Shown here: piece by piece, positions 42,172 to 50,787 of the stretch | How positions within the stretch are numbered: position 1 is the first letter of the stretch | Layout: each line of letters begins with the position of its first letter | NCBI RefSeq assembly: GCF_018326265.1 | Contig: NZ_AP023360.1 | Coordinates: forward strand, 4,021,501 to 4,085,500 | Origin: Catellatospora sp. IY07-71 | GTDB taxonomy: Bacteria > Actinomycetota > Actinomycetes > Mycobacteriales > Micromonosporaceae | Length of the DNA stretch: 64,000 nt | Reading direction: 5' to 3' | Made by a program: the position numbers and the translations under genes | Notes under the pieces: generated by a model | The model's database searches: none | Told to the model about the DNA's origin: nothing | The model's input: only the letters and a program-made list of their open reading frames with translations

Positions 42172-43481
42172 GGTGCCACCAGCGGGACGTCGGCGTGCCA
42201 GTAGCGCTGCGTCGCGTCGTTGGAGGCCAGCACGATCAGGCCGGTCGTGCTGTCGACGGTCTGCTTGGTCGAGGTCACGTTGTTGAGATGGAGTGACAGC
42301 GCGTCGCGCATGACCGGCGTGCCCCGCCCGGTCGGGAACGAGATGTCGTCCAGCGGGGAGCTCTTCATGAAGATCGTCCCGTCGGCGCCGGAGAACGGGC
42401 AGCCGCTGTCCGGGGCGGTGGCGAACACGTACACCATCCGGTGCTCCGAGTCGATCATGACGATCGGCCGGGTGTGGCAGTCCCTGACCCGGCCCACCGC
42501 GTGGGCCGACCAGTCGCCGGTGGATGGATCCCGGGCCAGCAGCATGATCTGTGGCGCGGACTGGGACCCGCCTTCGTCGTGGCTGGTCTTCACCACCGCG
42601 ATGACCTGCCCGGACGGGTCGGCCTGGAGCGTCTTGATGCTGACGTGGTCGTCGGCGGACTTCGGCCCCTGGATCGCCGTGCGGCCGACATCCCAGGTGG
42701 ACGGCGCCGCGCCGTCGTCGTGCACCGCGAAGAAGATCGCCGACGCGGGCTGGTTGCTCCACATCACGCCGGTCCGGCCGCCGCCGAACGAGACGATCGC
42801 CGAGATGTCGTCGGCGTCCAGCCCGGTGGCACCGGTGACAGGGAGCACGAACGGCGTGCCCCAGGTCGTGTCGGCGCCGGCCGTGGCGTTCACATAGACC
42901 TTCGCGCCCTGCGTCCAGGTCGCCCACAGCACCCCGGTGGAGTCCTTGTCGATGGTCAGCGTCTCGGTCGAGTGGTTGTTGATCTGCACCGGGAACCCGG
43001 TGTCCCTGGTGTACGCCTGCGTGGCGGGCTCGTAGCTGTAGCGGTAGAGCCGGGCCGGGTTCCCGGAGGCGGCCGCGGTCGACGACGAGGCCCGCACGTG
43101 CGAGGCCACGTAGAGGCGGCTGCCGTCCCACAGCACGTCGGAGCGGGTCTTGGGCCGGTTGTCGACGACCGTGCCGGTGTCGACCCAGCTCTGCGCCGAC
43201 CGGTCCAGCCAGAAGATGCGGTGCGTCTGGCTGCTCGAGTGGAACAGCACCGCCCACCAGCGCCCGTCGTGCCACCACAGCTTGCTCTCCGGCTTCTCGC
43301 CGGTCGCCGCCGAACCGTCACCCGAGGTGGACGGCCCGACGTAGCCGATGTCGCCGGGGGCGGCGCTCGCCGCCGGGGTCAGCCGGTCCGGCGCCGGGAT
43401 GAGGCTGAGCAGCACGCCGAGCAGCACGGCCAGAGCGACCCGGCCGCCGGCTGCGGGCGATCTCCGCTGGTACGCGATCAC
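42168..43481 (-). CDS. Secreted beta-propeller-like protein
   Basis: A 437-residue exported protein. Signal peptide: RVALAVLLGVLLSLIPAP ending near AASAAPGD. The mature part has repeated strand patterns with WWHDGRWWAVLFHSS, VLWDGSRLYVASH, LWATWTQGAKVYVN and SIKTLQADPSGQVIAV, which look like blades of a BNR/sialidase-type propeller without clear Asp-boxes. The end (LNNVTSTKQTVDSTTG, then YWHADVPL) I recall from other actinobacterial surface proteins. Its role may be glycan binding. Start GTG with GGAG upstream, overlapping the GT2 stop (GTGA). Confidence 0.7.
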   Translation of the reverse strand: MIAYQRRSPAAGGRVALAVLLGVLLSLIPAPDRLTPAASAAPGDIGYVGPSTSGDGSAATGEKPESKLWWHDGRWWAVLFHSSSQTHRIFWLDRSAQSWVDTGTVVDNRPKTRSDVLWDGSRLYVASHVRASSSTAAASGNPARLYRYSYEPATQAYTRDTGFPVQINNHSTETLTIDKDSTGVLWATWTQGAKVYVNATAGADTTWGTPFVLPVTGATGLDADDISAIVSFGGGRTGVMWSNQPASAIFFAVHDDGAAPSTWDVGRTAIQGPKSADDHVSIKTLQADPSGQVIAVVKTSHDEGGSQSAPQIMLLARDPSTGDWSAHAVGRVRDCHTRPIVMIDSEHRMVYVFATAPDSGCPFSGADGTIFMKSSPLDDISFPTGRGTPVMRDALSLHLNNVTSTKQTVDSTTGLIVLASNDATQRYWHADVPLVAP

Positions 43482-44449
43482 AGGAGGCTCCTCTCCTCCA
43501 GCGGGTGGCCCGACGCCTGCGCGAGGCACACGTCGCCGGCCACCGTCCGCCACTCCTGCAGCACGCGCTGGTCGATCGGGTCCACGACGGGCCGCGGCTT
43601 GCGGATGATGCGCTCACGCAGCAGCGTGCGGAGCACCCGCTGCCCGTCGCGGAACGTGCGCAGGTTGGAGGTGCCGCGCCGCCGCTGCAGCTCGGTGCTG
43701 GGCACCTCGGCGATGCGCAGGTCGGCCTTCAGCGCGCGCACGATGAGTTCCGTCTCGATCTCGAAGCCGTGCGCGGTGAGGGCCAGCGCCGGCACGCAGT
43801 CCCGGCGGAACGAGCAGAAGCCGTAGCACAGGTCGGTGAAGCGGACGAGGAACATCATGTTCGTCATCCAGACGAGCACCGAGTTGCCCAGCCGCCGCAG
43901 GAGGGTGAGGTCCTCCGATCCGCCGCCGGCCAGGTACCGCGAGCCCTTCACGAGGTCGTAGCCGTTCATCAGCGGGGTCACGAAGCGGTAGATCTCGGAG
44001 GGCTCCATGCTGCCGTCGGCGTCGATCATCACGATGAGGTCGGACGTCGCGGCGGCGAGGGCGACGCGTACGGCGTCGCCCTTGCCGCGGAAGCGCTGAT
44101 TGACCACGACGACGTCCGGGCGGACGGCTCGGGCGACCTTGACGGTGTCGTCGGAGGAATGCCCGTCGACGATGATCACCTCGTCGACGATCGAGGGGAT
44201 GCGCTCGAGCACCCAGGGGATGTTCTCCGCCTCGTTGAGGGTCGGGATGATCAGGCTGACGGTCTGTCGCCGGGGCTGGCCGCCGGCCGCGGCGTCGTCC
44301 CGGCCGGCCCGCCGCTCGCGCGAGCGCATGATGGGCGGCGCGGTCAGGCTTTCGCGCCAGGTGAGCAGTGCGCCGTCGCCGGCCGGTGGATACGGCGGGC
44401 TGACCACGGTGCTCGCGTGGCCGTCGACGTCTTCAGGGCGGGTGAGCAT
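43478..44449 (-). CDS. GT2 glycosyltransferase, polyprenol-phosphate type; first gene of the operon
   Basis: A 323-residue GT-A enzyme similar to dolichyl/undecaprenyl-phosphate mannosyltransferases and glucosyltransferases. VSLIIPTLNEAENI (about 64-77), IIVDGHSSDDT, catalytic MIDADGSMEP (Asp143/Asp145), and GFEIETELIVRALKADLRIAEVP are standard. There is no membrane tail. The start at 44449 was chosen because GGAG lies 6 nt upstream; an ATG 12 nt earlier has none. It probably charges the lipid carrier used by the operon's membrane enzymes. The promoter should lie in the AT-richer stretch just upstream. Confidence 0.85.
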   Translation of the reverse strand: MLTRPEDVDGHASTVVSPPYPPAGDGALLTWRESLTAPPIMRSRERRAGRDDAAAGGQPRRQTVSLIIPTLNEAENIPWVLERIPSIVDEVIIVDGHSSDDTVKVARAVRPDVVVVNQRFRGKGDAVRVALAAATSDLIVMIDADGSMEPSEIYRFVTPLMNGYDLVKGSRYLAGGGSEDLTLLRRLGNSVLVWMTNMMFLVRFTDLCYGFCSFRRDCVPALALTAHGFEIETELIVRALKADLRIAEVPSTELQRRRGTSNLRTFRDGQRVLRTLLRERIIRKPRPVVDPIDQRVLQEWRTVAGDVCLAQASGHPLEERSLL

Positions 44450-44461
44450 TGAGTTCTCCAT

Positions 44462-45255
44462 AGATCGAACGCGGAGTCGGACGCCGTGCCGGCGTCGTGG
44501 CTGATGGCGGGGCTGAATGGTGTGCCTTTCCGGCGGGTGCTCCGGGCGGCGCGCGGTAATCGCGTGGTCGGGGCCGCCCCCGTCTCCGGGGCAGGTTGTC
44601 GTTGCATCTACTACCTTTTCTGGACAAAACGGACACAGTGCAGCAGCGTGTGCCCGTCGCGCGGTTCGTGGATCGGTGGTGAGTTCGCCGGCTGACCGGC
44701 TCACCGGGGTGACATCCCCTGGTACAAGATTCGCCGAGAATTCGTTACTTCATGGGATATTTCTGACAGTTTGCGAAGTTTCGCCCCATTTTTGTTGCCC
44801 CCACACGCGAGCGGTCGGGCGAGGCCGAGGCGACGGCCGAGCCTCAGTCATCTGCGCAAAGTGGACATGATGCGGCTGTCTCTCGTGAGTAGGCAGGTCC
44901 GCACCAGACCTGAGTGGGTCGCCCTCGCGGGCAGGGAGGGCGGTGGGTTCCCGGGGCGGCTCGCGGGCCGCACGGGGTCACCGTCCGTTGTGCACCGGCC
45001 GCCGGGACGCCGTGCCCGGGACCGTCTCCGGATGTCGTCCTGCTGCGGGGCGCTGCCGCGGGTCCTCCGCCGCCGACGCCGCGCACGGCGTCACCGGGCG
45101 GTGATCGGCAATCAAGGCCCCCGCGGTCAAACCAGACCCCCGTCGCTTGCGCTGCGGATCTCGCATCCGCTGGTCGTATGCCTTGGGTAACCGGTGCCGG
45201 CGGCGAATGGCTACGCGCCGTGATCGCTGATCCGAGCCGGACGGCGGACGTCCGG
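44462..45255. other. Promoter-bearing intergenic stretch, about 800 bp
   Basis: I see no believable gene. The part 44700-44800 is markedly AT-rich for this genome (TTCGTTACTTCATGGG, CATTTTTGTTGCC) and probably holds the glycan operon promoter. On the minus strand CTGTCA and TAACGA are 16 bp apart there, a weak -35/-10 candidate. A short direct repeat (GGACAAAACGGACAC) lies at about 44622-44636. The remainder is GC-rich without features. Confidence 0.45.
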
Positions 45256-45726
45256 TCAGATCGGCGATATGTCCCATTTCCGGAGGTGCTGGAAGATCAG
45301 CTGGGTCTCCAGGTGGGCCACCTCGCGGCGGGAGGTGAATCCGTCCAGCAACAGGCGCTGCAGGTGGGCCGCGTCGCGCACGGCGACGTGCACGAGGAAG
45401 TCGTCCGGTCCCGCGATGTGACTCAGCGCCAGCGTCTCGGGCAGGTCCAGCACGAACCGGATGAACGGCTCCACCACGTCCCGGTTGTGCGGCCGCACCC
45501 GCACCGCGATGTACGCCTGCAGCGGCCGCCCCAGCGCAGCCGGGTCGGCCTCGGCGTGGAACCCGGCCAGCACCCCGCGCCGCTGCAGCGCCCGCACCCG
45601 CTCCAGGCACGTCGACGCGGCGACGTTCACCCGCGCCGCCAGGTCCTTGTTCGAGATCCGCGCATCGTTCTGCAACTCCCGCAGGATCGCCGCGTCGATC
45701 GCATCAAGCACGGGGTTTCCGGTCAT
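45256..45726 (-). CDS. Lrp/AsnC-family transcriptional regulator
   Basis: A 156-residue regulator. N-terminal helix-turn-helix: LDAIDAAILRELQNDARISNKDLAARVNVAASTCLERVRALQ. The C-terminal RAM ligand domain (about 70-150) contains FVLDLPETLALSHIAGPDDFLVHVAVRD. It binds amino acids and forms octamers in family members. It is divergent from the trans-sulfuration enzyme gene, with a CCGAA-N5-TTCGG dyad between them, so it probably controls that gene and itself in response to a sulfur or branched amino acid. The ATG start gives the standard length. Confidence 0.92.
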   Translation of the reverse strand: MTGNPVLDAIDAAILRELQNDARISNKDLAARVNVAASTCLERVRALQRRGVLAGFHAEADPAALGRPLQAYIAVRVRPHNRDVVEPFIRFVLDLPETLALSHIAGPDDFLVHVAVRDAAHLQRLLLDGFTSRREVAHLETQLIFQHLRKWDISPI

Positions 45727-45729
45727 GTG

Positions 45730-45744
45730 CCGAAGACTATTCGG
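45730..45744. promoter_or_regulatory. Lrp-type operator in the divergent promoter
   Basis: CCGAA-GACTA-TTCGG is a 15-bp dyad in the 59-bp gap between the divergent lrp-like and PLP-enzyme genes, the expected place for the regulator. Confidence 0.5.
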
Positions 45745-45785
45745 AAGCGGTTCACCCCGGCTGGAGAAGGTACGAAGATCCGCGC

Positions 45786-47105
45786 ATGACCTACGCCGTC
45801 GACACCCGTGCCGTGCACGCGGGCCGCGAAGACCTCGCCGAGCTCGGGGTGCACGCACTCCCGCTGGACTTCTCCACCACGTACCCGATGCACGACCAGG
45901 TCGCCGCGGGCGCGGCCCTGGGCGCCTTCGCCGACGGCGCGGCCACCGCCGCGACCCCGGTGTACCAGCGGCTGTACAACCCCACCACGGCCCGCTTCGA
46001 GCAGGCCCTCGCGCAGCTGGAGGGCACCGAGGCCGCCGTCTCGTTCGCCTCCGGCATGGCCGCGATCACCGCCGTGCTCCAGGCGGCCTGCGTGCTGACC
46101 GGGAAGAAGCACGTGGTGGCGGTGCGCCCGCTCTACGGCGGCACCGACCACCTGCTCTCGATCGGGCTGCTCGGCCTGTCCGTGACCTGGGTGGAGCAGG
46201 ACGAGGTCGGCGGCGCGATCCGCCCCGACACCGGCCTGGTCGTGGTCGAGACGCCGGGCAACCCGACGCTCAGCCTGGTCGACATCGCCACCGTGGCGAT
46301 CCAGGCCGGCGACGTGCCGCTCATGGTCGACAACACCTTCGCCACCCCGGTGCTGCAGAACCCGGCCCGGCTCGGCGCGGCCTACGTCGTGCACTCGGGC
46401 ACCAAGTACCTCGGCGGGCACGGCGACGTGCTGGGCGGCGTGGTCGCCTGCGCCGAGCACCGGGCCGGGGCGCTGCGCCAGGTGCGCATCCTCACCGGCG
46501 CCGTGCTGCACCCGCTGGGCGGCTACCTGCTGCACCGCGGCCTGGCCACGCTGCCGCTGCGGGTACGCGCCGCGCAGGCCACCGCCGCGACGCTGGCCGT
46601 ACGCCTGGCCGTGCACCGCGGGATCACCAAGGTGCACTACCCGGGCCTGCCCGGCAGCGATCCGCGCGGGCTGATCGGCCGCCAGATGCGCGGCCCCGGC
46701 GCGATGATCGCGTTCGAGACGGCCGGGGACGCCGCCGCGGTGGTCGCCGCGCTGCGCCTGATCACCCCCGCGGTCAGCCTGGGCTCGGTGGACACGCTGA
46801 TCGAGCACCCGGCGCTGCTCACCCACCGGCTGGTCGACGCCGCGGGCAAGGAGACCGGCGGCATCACCCCGAACCTGCTGCGCATGTCCGTCGGACTGGA
46901 GGACCCCGAGGACCTGTGGGCCGACCTCGACCAGGCGCTGACCGCCGCCCGTGCCGCCGTCACCGTCGCCGCCCCCGCCGGGTCCGCGGCACTCCCGGCC
47001 GTGACGTCGCCGGAGGTGACCGTGCCCGAGCCGCTGCCGGCCGCCGGGGCGGTGTCCGCCACATCGGCGTACGCCGTGAGCGGGAGCGCGCCGGTCGCGG
47101 CATAG
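45786..47105 (+). CDS. Trans-sulfuration PLP enzyme (cystathionine/methionine gamma-lyase-like)
   Basis: A 439-residue PLP enzyme of the Cys/Met metabolism family. PLP lysine in [14 protein letters not shown], phosphate-binding VYQRLYNPT and SFASGMAAI, and the active-site Tyr in LYGGT. The cysteine that marks methionine gamma-lyase in this loop (YGCT) is a glycine here, favouring a cystathionine-lyase/synthase or homoserine-ester type activity; the exact reaction is open. About 55 residues of Ala/Pro/Thr/Val tail follow the normal end, an unusual extension. Divergent from the Lrp regulator. Confidence 0.82.
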   Translation: MTYAVDTRAVHAGREDLAELGVHALPLDFSTTYPMHDQVAAGAALGAFADGAATAATPVYQRLYNPTTARFEQALAQLEGTEAAVSFASGMAAITAVLQAACVLTGKKHVVAVRPLYGGTDHLLSIGLLGLSVTWVEQDEVGGAIRPDTGLVVVETPGNPTLSLVDIATVAIQAGDVPLMVDNTFATPVLQNPARLGAAYVVHSGTKYLGGHGDVLGGVVACAEHRAGALRQVRILTGAVLHPLGGYLLHRGLATLPLRVRAAQATAATLAVRLAVHRGITKVHYPGLPGSDPRGLIGRQMRGPGAMIAFETAGDAAAVVAALRLITPAVSLGSVDTLIEHPALLTHRLVDAAGKETGGITPNLLRMSVGLEDPEDLWADLDQALTAARAAVTVAAPAGSAALPAVTSPEVTVPEPLPAAGAVSATSAYAVSGSAPVAA

Positions 47106-47142
47106 ACTCGGCACAGAGTGGATGATCTTCTTGGGAGGACCC

Positions 47143-47751
47143 GTGCCTGACCTCGTCATCGGCGTGCTGGCGCTGCAGGGCGACGTACGCGAGCACCTGG
47201 CCGCGCTGGCCGAGTGCGACGTGATCGGGCGCCCGGTGCGCCGGCCCGAGGAGGTCGCCGAGATCGACGCCCTGGTCATCCCGGGCGGCGAATCCACCAC
47301 CATGAGCAAGCTGGCGCTCGCGTTCGAGGTGTACGAGCCCGTGCGCGAGCGCCTGGCCCAGGGCATGCCGGCGTACGGCTCGTGCGCCGGCATGATCATG
47401 CTGGCCGACGAGGTGCTCGACGGGCGGCCGGACCAGAAGACGTTCGGCGGCATCGCGATGACGGTGCGCCGCAACGCGTTCGGCCGCCAGGTCGACTCCT
47501 TCGAGGCCCCGGTGGACATCGCGGGCGTGGAGGGCGAGCCGGTGCACGCGATCTTCATCCGCGCGCCGTGGGTCGAGTCGGTCACCGCGAATGTCGAGGT
47601 GCTGGGCCGGGTCGCCGCAGGCCCGGCCACCGGTAGGATGGTCGCGGTCCGGCAGGGCAACCTGCTGGCCACCTCGTTCCACCCGGAGCTCACCGGGGAT
47701 CTGCGGGTGCACCGGCTGTTCGTCGACATGGTGCGTGACCAGGCCTCCTGA
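47143..47751 (+). CDS. pdxT: Pyridoxal 5'-phosphate synthase, glutaminase subunit PdxT
   Basis: A 202-residue class I glutamine amidotransferase that supplies ammonia to Pdx[10 protein letters not shown], the nucleophile Cys in [10 protein letters not shown], and the His/Glu pair in [10 protein letters not shown] are present. The start is GTG at 47143 with GGGAGG 5 nt upstream; a longer frame to 47122 has no ribosome site. Followed by yebC, 45 bp away. Its partner pdxS is 18 kb upstream. Confidence 0.97.
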   Translation: MPDLVIGVLALQGDVREHLAALAECDVIGRPVRRPEEVAEIDALVIPGGESTTMSKLALAFEVYEPVRERLAQGMPAYGSCAGMIMLADEVLDGRPDQKTFGGIAMTVRRNAFGRQVDSFEAPVDIAGVEGEPVHAIFIRAPWVESVTANVEVLGRVAAGPATGRMVAVRQGNLLATSFHPELTGDLRVHRLFVDMVRDQAS

Positions 47752-47796
47752 GCCGGGTGGGGAAAGCTTCACCACGCGCGCTGACGGAGGATTCTG

Positions 47797-48552
47797 ATGT
47801 CCGGCCACTCAAAGTGGGCGACGACCAAGCACAAGAAGGCGGCGATCGACGCCAAGCGGGGCAAGCTGTTCGCCCGCCTCATCAAGAACATCGAGGTGGC
47901 GGCGCGCACCGGCGGCGGGGACCCGATGGGCAACCCGACCCTCTTCGACGCGATCCAGAAGGCCAAGAAGAGCTCGGTCCCCAACGACAACATCGACCGC
48001 GCGGTCAAGCGCGGCTCCGGCCTGGAGGCCGGCGGCGCCGACTGGCAGACGATCATGTACGAGGGCTACGGCCCGAACGGCGTGGCGATCCTGATCGAGT
48101 GTCTCACCGACAACCGCAACCGTGCGGCGACCGAGGTGCGCACCGCCCTCACCCGTAACGGCGGCACGCTGGCCGACGCGGGCTCGGTGTCGTACATGTT
48201 CTCCCGCAAGGGCCAGGTCATCGTGCCGAAGAACGGCCTGAGCGAGGACGACGTGCTCGGCGCGGTCCTCGACGCGGGCGCCGAGGAGTGCAACGACCTG
48301 GGCGAGTCGTTCGAGGTGATCAGCGAGGCGTCGGACCTGATCGCGGTCCGCTCGGCGCTGCAGGGCGCGGGCATCGAGTACGAGTCGGCCGAGTCGACCT
48401 TCGTGCCCAGCGTGCAGGTGGCGCTGGACGAGGAGGCCGCGCGCAAGGTGCTCAAGCTGATCGACGTGCTCGACGACTGCGACGACGTGCAGGACGTGTT
48501 CGCGAATTTTGACATCTCCGACGAGATCATCGAGAAGATCGAGGCGGCCTGA
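47797..48552 (+). CDS. yebC: YebC/PmpR-family protein
   Basis: A 251-residue protein: [23 protein letters not shown] at the N-terminus and [12 protein letters not shown]-type central block (here [13 protein letters not shown]). The family was long described as a transcription regulator; recent work links it to translation of proline-rich stretches. GGAGG precedes the ATG. In many actinobacteria it stands just before ruvC; here ruvC is 13 kb downstream after an accessory insertion. A terminator follows immediately. Confidence 0.97.
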   Translation: MSGHSKWATTKHKKAAIDAKRGKLFARLIKNIEVAARTGGGDPMGNPTLFDAIQKAKKSSVPNDNIDRAVKRGSGLEAGGADWQTIMYEGYGPNGVAILIECLTDNRNRAATEVRTALTRNGGTLADAGSVSYMFSRKGQVIVPKNGLSEDDVLGAVLDAGAEECNDLGESFEVISEASDLIAVRSALQGAGIEYESAESTFVPSVQVALDEEAARKVLKLIDVLDDCDDVQDVFANFDISDEIIEKIEAA

Positions 48553-48564
48553 GCCGTACCGCTG

Positions 48565-48605
48565 AAAGATCGCCGTTCCGCACCGCGGGCGGCGATCTTT
48601 CGTGT
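48565..48605 (+). terminator. Intrinsic terminator after yebC
   Basis: AAAGATCGCCG and CGGCGATCTTT form an 11-bp stem with a 14-nt loop, followed by CGTGTTT, 13 bp after the stop. Confidence 0.8.
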
Positions 48606-48654
48606 TTACGGGAAATCAGGGGATATGAGGTCCCGCCTTGGGCATCATGTCCCT

Positions 48655-48969
48655 ATGGTCGAAGTCCTTAACCCCGGTGAGCTGGAGCGCGGCCTGACCG
48701 CACTGGCCGGCTGGACCGGTGACGTGCACGGCATCTCCCGCACCGTGAAGCTGCCCAGCTTCCCCGCCGCGCTGGCGGTGGTCGCCCGGGTCGGGGAGGC
48801 GGCGGAGAGCATGGACCACCATCCGGACATGGACATCCGCTACCGCACGCTCACCTTCACCTGCTGCACGCACGCGGCGGGCGGTCTCACCGAGCTGGAC
48901 CTGCGCCTGGCCCGCCTGATCGACGACATCGTCAGCGATGCCACCAGCGAGCAGAACGCCACCCGCTGA
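48655..48969 (+). CDS. Pterin-4a-carbinolamine dehydratase-like protein
   Basis: A 104-residue protein with the family signature ESMDHHPDMDIRYRTLTF and the later THAAGGLTELD. In other organisms the enzyme dehydrates 4a-hydroxytetrahydropterin; many bacterial members are thought to serve molybdopterin metabolism. The chosen ATG gives the normal length. It is followed by a family-B palindrome, then the convergent VOC gene. Confidence 0.85.
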   Translation: MVEVLNPGELERGLTALAGWTGDVHGISRTVKLPSFPAALAVVARVGEAAESMDHHPDMDIRYRTLTFTCCTHAAGGLTELDLRLARLIDDIVSDATSEQNATR

Positions 48970-48981
48970 GGATGCTGCGTT

Positions 48982-49030
48982 AAGAAGGGCACCTTCTTCT
49001 ACGGAAAACGATAAGAAGGTGCCCTTCCTT
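48982..49030. repeat. Interspersed palindrome, family B copy 2
   Basis: AAGAAGGGCACCTTCTT, a 14-nt spacer, then AAGAAGGTGCCCTTCCTT. It lies exactly between two convergent genes and can serve as a bidirectional terminator. Confidence 0.85.
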
Positions 49031-49801
49031 TCAGAGGCGGTCGGGGGTGACCTTGATGATGCTGAAGAAGGCGCCCTGGGGGTCGGACAGGACCGCGAAG
49101 CGGCCGGGCGGGATGTCGGTGGGCGGGACGGAGACGGTGCCGCCCAGCTCCTGGGCGCGGCGGGCGGCCTCGTCGCAGTCGTCGACGTGGAAGTACACCA
49201 TCCAGTGCGGCGGGAGGTCCTCCGGCCACACGTCGCCCTCCATCGGCATCAGCCCGGCCACCCGCGCGCCGTCGAGCTGGAACTCGGTGTAGACGACCGG
49301 GCCGAACGGCATGTCCTGCGGCTTCCAGCCGAACACCGTGCCGTAGAAGATCTTCGAACCCTCGGGGTCGCGGGTGGTCAGCTCGTTCCAGGCCAGCGTG
49401 CCGGGGCGGCCGAAGATCTCGCCGCCGCCGTGGGTGCCGGGCTGCCACACGGCGAACATCGCCCCGGCCTGGTCCAGGAAGACCGCCATCCGGCCGTAGC
49501 CGAGCACGTCGAACGGCTCCAGCAGCACGTTCCCCCCGGCCGCGACGACCTTGGCGGCGGTCGCCGCGGCATCGGTGGTCTCCACGTAGGTCGTCCACAT
49601 CGGTGGCTGGCTGTCGCCCTGGATGGGGCCGGCCCCGGCGACCTGGCGGCCGTCGATGCGGAAGGTCGTGTAACCGCCGGCCTCCGGCTCCGGGCTGACC
49701 TCGGGGTCCCAGCCGAACAGGTCTGTATAGAACTCGGTGGCGCTCTTCAGATCGGTGGTGCTCAGGTCGACCCAGGTCGGGACGCCGGGTGCGTTGGCCA
49801 T
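49031..49801 (-). CDS. VOC-family protein with two tandem domains
   Basis: A 256-residue protein of two glyoxalase-like domains (about 1-125 and 130-256). Repeats: WVDLSTTDLKSATEFYTDLFGW and WNELTTRDPEGSKIFYGTVFGW mark the two starts, each with FYxxxFGW. This two-domain type is common in actinomycetes and its substrate is unknown. GGGAGGG lies about 6 nt before the ATG. Not closely related to the VOC protein at 20859, which has a different internal repeat. Confidence 0.87.
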   Translation of the reverse strand: MANAPGVPTWVDLSTTDLKSATEFYTDLFGWDPEVSPEPEAGGYTTFRIDGRQVAGAGPIQGDSQPPMWTTYVETTDAAATAAKVVAAGGNVLLEPFDVLGYGRMAVFLDQAGAMFAVWQPGTHGGGEIFGRPGTLAWNELTTRDPEGSKIFYGTVFGWKPQDMPFGPVVYTEFQLDGARVAGLMPMEGDVWPEDLPPHWMVYFHVDDCDEAARRAQELGGTVSVPPTDIPPGRFAVLSDPQGAFFSIIKVTPDRL

Positions 49802-49969
49802 CGATACCCTCCCGCATTCGGATGATCGGACCGGTTTGTCCGCTTCCTTCCGATGGTGGCATGAGCCGTGCCCGGAACCCCGGGAATCGCACATCATCGA
49901 CGTGTCGATTGTGTGGACGGGTTACATGGCTGTTCATCCCTGGTGAGTCATACGTTTCCCGGCATTCGC

Positions 49970-49985
49970 AGTGAGCCGGATCACG
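49970..49985. promoter_or_regulatory. CRP/GlxR-like half-perfect box before the liv operon
   Basis: GTGA-N6-TCAC (AGTGA and TCACG halves) lies 30 bp upstream of the first transporter gene. It is weaker than the pdxS box and too close to the start for classical activation. Confidence 0.3.
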
Positions 49986-50013
49986 TGCCACGAACCACCA
50001 CAAGGAGCAGCAG

Positions 50014-50787
50014 ATGACCGCAGATCCGCCGGCTTTGCATGCCCGCGGCCTGACCAAGGACTTCCGCGGGTTCCGGGCGGTCGACGGGGTCGACCTGGCG
50101 GTGGCGCCCGGCAGCGTGCACGCCCTGGTCGGGCCGAACGGAGCGGGCAAGACCACACTGTTCAACCTGCTCACGGGCTTCCTGCCGGTGACCGCGGGCC
50201 GGATCGAGGTGGCCGGCGCCGATGTCACCGGCCTGGCTCCGGAGGGGTTCGCGCGGCGCGGGGTGGCCCGGTCCTTCCAGATCACCAGCCTGTTCGGACA
50301 GCTCACCGCCCGCGAGCACGTGGCCCTGGCGCTGCAGAGCGGATCGGCCCTGGCCTGGCAGTTCTGGCGGTCGGCGAAGCTGATGCGGCGCTACGACGCG
50401 CGGGCCATGGAGCTGCTGGACATGGTCGGCCTGGCCGACCTCGCGGAGACCACCGCCGACGCGCTGGCGTACGGCCGCAAGCGCGCCCTGGAACTCGCCC
50501 TGGCCCTGGCGCTGGAGCCGAAGGTGCTGCTGCTCGACGAGCCGACGGCCGGCATGGGCCTGGAGGACGTCGACCGCACCGTGGCCCTGATCGGCACCGT
50601 CCGGCAGGGCCGGACCGTGGTCATGGTGGAGCACAACATGTCCGTGGTCGGCGCGCTGGCCGACCGGGTCACCGTGCTGCAGGCGGGCCGGGTGCTGGTC
50701 GAGGGCGGCTACGACGAGGTGCGCGCCGACGAGCGCGTGATCAGCGCCTACCTGGGTGAGGGAGCCGGCCGTGCTGCGCATCGATGA
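50014..50787 (+). CDS. Branched-chain-type ABC transporter ATPase, LivG-like
   Basis: A 257-residue ATP-binding subunit of a HAAT-family importer. Walker A GPNGAGKTT, Q-loop region RSFQITSLF, signature LAYGRKRALELALAL (the LivG form), Walker B VLLLDEPTAGM, H-loop VEHNM. AAGGAG precedes the ATG. First of five genes livG-F-K-H-M on one strand. The substrate could be branched-chain amino acids, another amino acid, urea or an aromatic acid; the sequence does not decide. Confidence 0.93.
   Translation: MTADPPALHARGLTKDFRGFRAVDGVDLAVAPGSVHALVGPNGAGKTTLFNLLTGFLPVTAGRIEVAGADVTGLAPEGFARRGVARSFQITSLFGQLTAREHVALALQSGSALAWQFWRSAKLMRRYDARAMELLDMVGLADLAETTADALAYGRKRALELALALALEPKVLLLDEPTAGMGLEDVDRTVALIGTVRQGRTVVMVEHNMSVVGALADRVTVLQAGRVLVEGGYDEVRADERVISAYLGEGAGRAAHR

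Noticed and set aside
29342-44449. Prophage or transposon origin of the glycan operon
   Set aside because: No integrase, transposase, terminal repeats or target duplication; base composition matches the surroundings.
44844-45086. An 80-codon minus-strand frame in the large intergenic stretch
   Set aside because: Gly/Pro/Arg-rich sequence, no ribosome site and no recognisable features.
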